Below are positions 60,801-64,000 of a stretch of DNA of 64,000 nt, piece by piece; within the stretch, counting starts at the first letter, position 1, and each line of letters starts with the position of its first letter. Both the position numbers and the translations under genes were made by a program. This DNA is from Candidatus Kapaibacterium sp. GTDB lineage: Bacteria; Bacteroidota; Ignavibacteria; Kapaibacteriales; UBA2268. The notes under the pieces are model-generated. The model did no database searches. It was not told the DNA's origin and saw nothing but the letters and a program-made list of their open reading frames with translations. The stretch lies in NCBI GenBank assembly GCA_937927515.1, contig CALBDO010000014.1, forward strand, positions 1 to 64,000, given 5' to 3'.

Positions 60801-60978
60801 CATTAAAGAGGTCAAAGTTTATAATATTCAATCTTTGCAGACGTTGAGTGTAAATTGGAAGCAGTCCGAAAAAATCATCACTTTACATTTCGACGATAAC
60901 TTTCCAAATGGTTTTTACATCATAGAAATCTCCGATGGAGTTGTTAAAAAACATTTCAAAGCAATAAAGATTGAATAA
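57889..60978 (+). CDS. T9SS-exported M4 (thermolysin-family) metalloprotease
   Basis: 1029 residues, preceded by AGGAGAG. Signal peptide (about 1-24); FTP/PepSY-type propeptide (about 90-300). The catalytic domain follows (about 310-620) with the zinc site H452-E-F-T-H456, the third ligand E476 in LHEAFAD (20 residues after H456, as in thermolysin), and the proton-shuttle His545 in GGVHINVGIINKVTYLI. After it comes a region of about 290 residues of TolB-like propeller blades, and a T9SS sorting domain (about 950-1029: IFPNPFTDKLIINL and FPNGFYIIEIS). A secreted, autoprocessed protease for extracellular protein digestion. Coupled to the lipoprotein inhibitor gene upstream. Confidence 0.92.
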   Translation: MVRLVSNLFSLFVCLAISLSFVHADVFEQIEMIKNGAIKPQKIKVDFEKLKLLKNYLRPSETNVENTVSNPTAIKQMEYNTQNLFENLYVFSDDFDVLFDPSLGIPKFIAPRKQSALVNSKYKNFALSNILFTFLRQNKEYFRLQEPEKFFQEVEVSKTKDLDLVIRYQQVYQKIPIWGKELIALYNSFGELKNIVSNYLPCEKFDVPIEPKVDAKLAIEKSNSDLASKGVFFTDIGAFKDILQKKYPTSKLYILKESVDENPRLVWIVELMPNIYEVYRYFVDAITGEIIQSYRANPSDGIVTGTGKDLFNRNVNINVVQKGNKFYLVDATKRMFNNNLNNPNGVIVIYTNKYQDLTRNSMPEIVSSNSSYFDDAVAVTAHKFLGAIYDYYLQTHGRNSIDGNGKNIICVVHATENFQPMQNAFWNGEFMVFGDGGGIFYPFTRALDVIAHEFTHGVVQFTVDLEYKFQSGALHEAFADWGGAMLDREDWYIGEDLVYPQYFPNGTRNMQDPHNGASFGDPNWLPAHMNEYQDMTLDRDNGGVHINVGIINKVTYLIGNSLGRDKLEKIYYRVLDRRYLAKQANFVDFRFACERSAKELFGDNSPELSAVRNAFSSVGIGSSGGSSPSPELPPIVGLKYVLAVDQQNHNLYRAEETINTQNDIKKISNFSLDVSSGSTYSVLSSGASAICIDQSNMLRGLNLITGEDTILVDAPIFRSIALVEGKRPKIAFTTIEYLPQIYIYDAITDDTKAIDLYQPSTSHTGYGAEPLFAINLSWNPSGTLLIYDVINVRVDAQGDTSYYAEINALEPESGVIYRLLPPLPYGFHVASPKFSQTNDNKIAFVVYNENAGIGSIILGNLYDGRTSQIVSTYLTLDQPATPHFSPSDNAIVFQNFKPTTSQYMVYKQYLGPDKFTPSGQPQLFLINAGIPQWIALGQRSSVLDVSSGREIFPNPFTDKLIINLENLNLKNIKEVKVYNIQSLQTLSVNWKQSEKIITLHFDDNFPNGFYIIEISDGVVKKHFKAIKIE

Positions 60979-61080
60979 CTCTGAAAAACATTCGATAGGA
61001 TTGTAATTCTCTATTAAAATCACTTTAGTATTGATTGTTAAACAATCGAATTAATTTTGAAAAGGTTTTTAAAACTTTAG

Positions 61081-62919
61081 TCAAAAGGGTATATCTTCGA
61101 GTGTTTTCATAACAGCATCGACTCTACCAAAAGGAGCAGAAATCTGGACACCCTGGACAAGATGACCAATCTCGAGTAAGGTTTCTTTTGCAATTGTTAT
61201 TCCTTCCTCGATGCTCTTCTCTTTCGAATCTGCGACCCTTCGCATTCTCTCGATTACAGAATCGGGAACAACAACACCGGGGACTTCATTTTTCATAAAT
61301 TCCGCATTGCGAAGAGAAGTAAGAGGCCATATGCCAACGATGACCGGCAAACGGTAGTGTTCTATCAATTTAAGAAACTTTTTAAATCCAGAAACGTCGA
61401 ATATAGGCTGGGTAACGATAAATTCAGCTCCAGCATCGACTTTCCAGTACAACCTTCGTAGCTCTTCTTCCAAGTTGAAAGCTAATGGATTCACTCCGAC
61501 ACCGATGAAAAACCCCGTTGGCTCGCCAATTGGATAACCAGCTATATCCAGACCATTATTCAATCGATTCAAGATATTAACTAAGCCAATTGAATCAACA
61601 TCAAAAACTCCCGTCGCATCGGGATATGTTCCGAGTTTTGGTGGGTCGCCAGTAATTGCAAGAATGTTTTTGATTCCAAGTGCATATGCTCCAAGTAAAT
61701 CCGATTGAATGCCTATGACATTACGGTCCCTACAGACAAAATGTAGAACAGTTTCTATCCCAACTTCTCGCTGAATTTGAATTGCAAGAGCAAGCGCACT
61801 CATACGAGCACTGGCTCGGGGGCCATCGGGTATGTTTATCACGTCGATACCGTTATAAAACAATTCACGTGCAGAATTAATTTGTTTGCTCGCATCGACA
61901 CCTCTTGGGGATAAAAGTTCTACAAACTTCACAAATTTTCCAGAACAAAGTCTTCGAGCAAGTCGAGATTTATCTTTCTTCGGTATTGGTTGTACTCTGT
62001 GTTCCTCTTTGATGATAACTCTTTCGACTCTATCTAATGTTATCTTTGGCTGCAAAGCTTTTATTGCAATCGACATCTTCTTGATATGTTCTGGAGTTGT
62101 ACCGCAGCAACCACCAATGATATTTGCACCAGATTTAACGAAAAGTTTAGCGTATTCAGCAAAATACTCTGGAGAAGCGAGATAAATATTTCTACCATCC
62201 ACATTTTTGGGTTTACCAGCGTTGGGCATAATCGATATAGGCATAGAAGTCAAAGGTCTAACAGTTTCAAGCCAATTTAGCATAACTTGTGGACCAACGG
62301 TGCAATTAATACCTACAACGTCGGCCCCGGTTCTTTCTAAATCAGAGATTGTTGTTTCTGGGTTTGTGCCGGTTAGGGTATTTGCATCTTCGTCTATTGT
62401 AATTTGTGCTATTATTGGCAAGTCAGTAAGTTTTCGAGCAGAGGCAACAGCCTGCCTCAGTTCATCAATATTAATGAATGTTTCAAAAATTAGAATATCT
62501 ACACCAGCGTCCAACATTGGTTTGATTATTTCTGCAAAGAATTCCCTAGCTTCCTCTCGAGAAATTGGACCGAGTGGTTCAATTTGTACCCCCAGTGGGC
62601 CAATCGAGCCGGCAACATAAACATCACTACCAGCGACTTCCTTTGCAATTTTTGTTCCAGAGTAAACTATCTCGTATAGTTTTTCCTGAAGATTAAATCT
62701 TTTCAATTTGAATCTATTAGCCCCGAAAGTGTTTGTTTCGATAACTTCGGCTCCAGAATTAATATATTCATTGTGTATTTGTTTCACAAGTTCTGGGGCT
62801 GTAATATTTGTTTCCTCAAAGCATCTATTGATGTAAATTCCTCTTCGATAGAGTTCGGTGCCCATTCCACCATCAAAAAGAACGACTTTTCTCTTAATTA
62901 AATCCAAGAAACTTTCCAT
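61081..62919 (-). CDS. Bifunctional homocysteine S-methyltransferase / methylenetetrahydrofolate reductase
   Basis: 612 residues. Residues 1-290 are a methyltransferase barrel with its zinc Cys ligands (GINCTVGP and GGCCGTTPEHIKKM). Residues 320-610 are an FAD-dependent MTHFR (VELLSPRGVDASKQ, NIPDGPRASARMSALALA, ITGDPPKLGTYPDATGVFDVDSIGL, EFIVTQPIFD). The fusion, known from Bacillus YitJ-like proteins, makes 5-methyl-THF and passes methyl groups to homocysteine without a B12 domain in the same chain. It stands alone between unrelated genes; no SAM riboswitch is recognisable in the 120-bp leader. Confidence 0.93.
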   Translation of the reverse strand: MESFLDLIKRKVVLFDGGMGTELYRRGIYINRCFEETNITAPELVKQIHNEYINSGAEVIETNTFGANRFKLKRFNLQEKLYEIVYSGTKIAKEVAGSDVYVAGSIGPLGVQIEPLGPISREEAREFFAEIIKPMLDAGVDILIFETFINIDELRQAVASARKLTDLPIIAQITIDEDANTLTGTNPETTISDLERTGADVVGINCTVGPQVMLNWLETVRPLTSMPISIMPNAGKPKNVDGRNIYLASPEYFAEYAKLFVKSGANIIGGCCGTTPEHIKKMSIAIKALQPKITLDRVERVIIKEEHRVQPIPKKDKSRLARRLCSGKFVKFVELLSPRGVDASKQINSARELFYNGIDVINIPDGPRASARMSALALAIQIQREVGIETVLHFVCRDRNVIGIQSDLLGAYALGIKNILAITGDPPKLGTYPDATGVFDVDSIGLVNILNRLNNGLDIAGYPIGEPTGFFIGVGVNPLAFNLEEELRRLYWKVDAGAEFIVTQPIFDVSGFKKFLKLIEHYRLPVIVGIWPLTSLRNAEFMKNEVPGVVVPDSVIERMRRVADSKEKSIEEGITIAKETLLEIGHLVQGVQISAPFGRVDAVMKTLEDIPF

Positions 62920-63039
62920 CTGTATTGAATAACACTTATCTGATAAAAAATTTAATTAAATCAATTTGATGGATTTCAAACTTTTGAAATTAAAGTTATA
63001 GTAAAAATTAATCTCGATGAAATATTTGAGTTAAACAAA

Positions 63040-64000
63040 TCACAATTTTTGAAATGGAATTACTTTATTACTGAAACGCAAGAAGTATAAACCCTTTGGA
63101 AGTTCTTTGGTTTCGAAAACGCTTTTGTTGATTAGTTTAATCTCTCTAATTTTTTCACCAAGATAATTTAGAACATCGCATTTAATTGGTGTAATTTGTT
63201 TGTCTATTTCAATAATTATAAAATTTTCGCAAGGATTTGGATAGATAATAATTTCACTATCTGGAGTACAACATTTCTCGACTTCGGATGGTATAATTGG
63301 GTTTAGTTTAGACAAAAATATGTTTGAATGACCATAATTGTAAATGCTTTTTTTATTGAAAAAAATTTCCCGAGAATTGAAATTCCCTGTCTGGAATATG
63401 TTCCCAAAATTATCGTTAGCTATAGAGAGGCTTTGGTCTTCGCCCTTGCCACCAGCGGTTTTACCCCAGATAGCATTAAGTTCTGCGTCGAATTTTGCAG
63501 TGAAGATGTCCGAGTAGTTATCGGAAGTAGAATTTAAAAGAGTGATATTATCCAAAACCAAAGACGGGCTTGCGAAGTAGCCCCCGATGTAGATGTTACC
63601 GTTTTTATCTGCTACGATTTTCTTGGCGTATTCATCTGCATAACTTCCAAATGAGCGGAGCTTCAAGATGTTTCCATCAACGTCAATCTTTGCAAGGTAA
63701 AAATCATAACTTCCGGAATTAGCCAATTCTATCCCACCAAATTTTAAATTGCTACTTTGAAATTCGCCAGTTATATAGATGTTGTTGCCAGTACCAAAAG
63801 TCATCGAAGCAGGATATTCTTTATCTTCGCCGCTTATTTTAATTTGCCAGAGGTACCTGTTGTTGTAAGGGTCATATTTTACGAGAAAAATATCTGAATA
63901 TCCTTTATTTAGCATTGTATCTTGAAAAACAAGGAAATTGCTATTAAAGGTACCATAGATGTAGACCATACCTTCTTTATCGACCAAAACATCGTTTACT
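63040..64000 (-). CDS. SBBP-type beta-propeller protein with T9SS domain (5' partial)
   Basis: The frame is open through the right window edge, so the N-terminus is missing; the TTG at 63987 is internal. About 320 residues are visible: four or five blades of the SBBP repeat (GMVYIYGTFNSNFLVF, NNIYITGEFQSSNL, GNIYIGGYFASPSLVLDN, GNIFQTGNFNSREI) and a C-terminal T9SS sorting domain (IIYPNPCENFIIIEI, then LPKGLYFLRFS). Secreted or surface-anchored protein, function unknown. Confidence 0.85.
   Translation of the reverse strand, partial: VNDVLVDKEGMVYIYGTFNSNFLVFQDTMLNKGYSDIFLVKYDPYNNRYLWQIKISGEDKEYPASMTFGTGNNIYITGEFQSSNLKFGGIELANSGSYDFYLAKIDVDGNILKLRSFGSYADEYAKKIVADKNGNIYIGGYFASPSLVLDNITLLNSTSDNYSDIFTAKFDAELNAIWGKTAGGKGEDQSLSIANDNFGNIFQTGNFNSREIFFNKKSIYNYGHSNIFLSKLNPIIPSEVEKCCTPDSEIIIYPNPCENFIIIEIDKQITPIKCDVLNYLGEKIREIKLINKSVFETKELPKGLYFLRFSNKVIPFQKL

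Noticed and set aside
61033..61047. GATTGTT/AACAATC palindrome after the M4 protease gene as a terminator
   Set aside because: AT-rich stem and no T-run follow; not convincing.

Overview
The window is an AT-rich bacterial chromosome segment with about 47 protein genes, one tRNA gene and no transposase, phage gene or CRISPR array. Four proteins end in a type IX secretion (T9SS) C-terminal sorting domain. The omega subunit is of the Bacteroidota kind, and many genes overlap at ATGA or TAATG junctions. Together these point to the Bacteroidota/Chlorobiota superphylum, perhaps a Kapabacteria- or Ignavibacteria-like lineage. That placement is inference; there is no rRNA here.

Layout. 1-8.3 kb: surface and secreted beta-sandwich and propeller proteins, a GT-C-like membrane protein and ribH. 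8.5-13.5 kb: central carbon genes (sucC, a two-gene biotin carboxylase/biotin carrier unit, icd). 13.7-15.1 kb: a compact HNH-nuclease/methyltransferase pair. 15.3-19.5 kb: membrane acyltransferase, Na+/H+ antiporter-like protein, PLP-homeostasis protein and a radical SAM enzyme. 19.6-27.5 kb, on the minus strand: archaeal-type gatE-gatD, then a divergent GldL/GldM-like pair, then gyrB. 27.6-36 kb: an exonuclease/GIY-YIG fusion and a TolC-RDD-MacA-MacB-permease-permease exporter operon. 36-38.2 kb: two unknown small proteins and a 1-kb non-coding stretch rich in inverted repeats. 38.2-44.6 kb, on the plus strand: ornithine carbamoyltransferase, carbamate kinase, an aspartate-carbamoyltransferase-like enzyme, ornithine aminotransferase, a NagZ-type GH3 hydrolase and a COG2403-type NTPase. 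44.7-54.9 kb: split ADP-heptose genes, rpoZ, a PTS HPr/EI pair, glycosyltransferases, accA, a VTT protein and a Nudix hydrolase. 54.9-57.3 kb: queC, a second biotin carboxylase and tRNA-Thr(UGU). 57.4-61 kb: a lipoprotein resembling emfourin protease inhibitors next to a T9SS-targeted M4 metalloprotease. 61-64 kb: a homocysteine methyltransferase/MTHFR fusion and the end of another T9SS cargo protein.

How the parts fit together. The carbamoyl-phosphate operon links citrulline/ornithine turnover to ATP formation and glutamate. GatDE would supply Gln-tRNA(Gln) by the archaeal route. The GldL/GldM-like pair could be part of the motor that powers export of the CTD-bearing proteins seen here. The points most worth a second look are the archaeal GatDE operon in a bacterial setting, the divergent GldLM-like pair, and the lipoprotein inhibitor/M4 protease pair.
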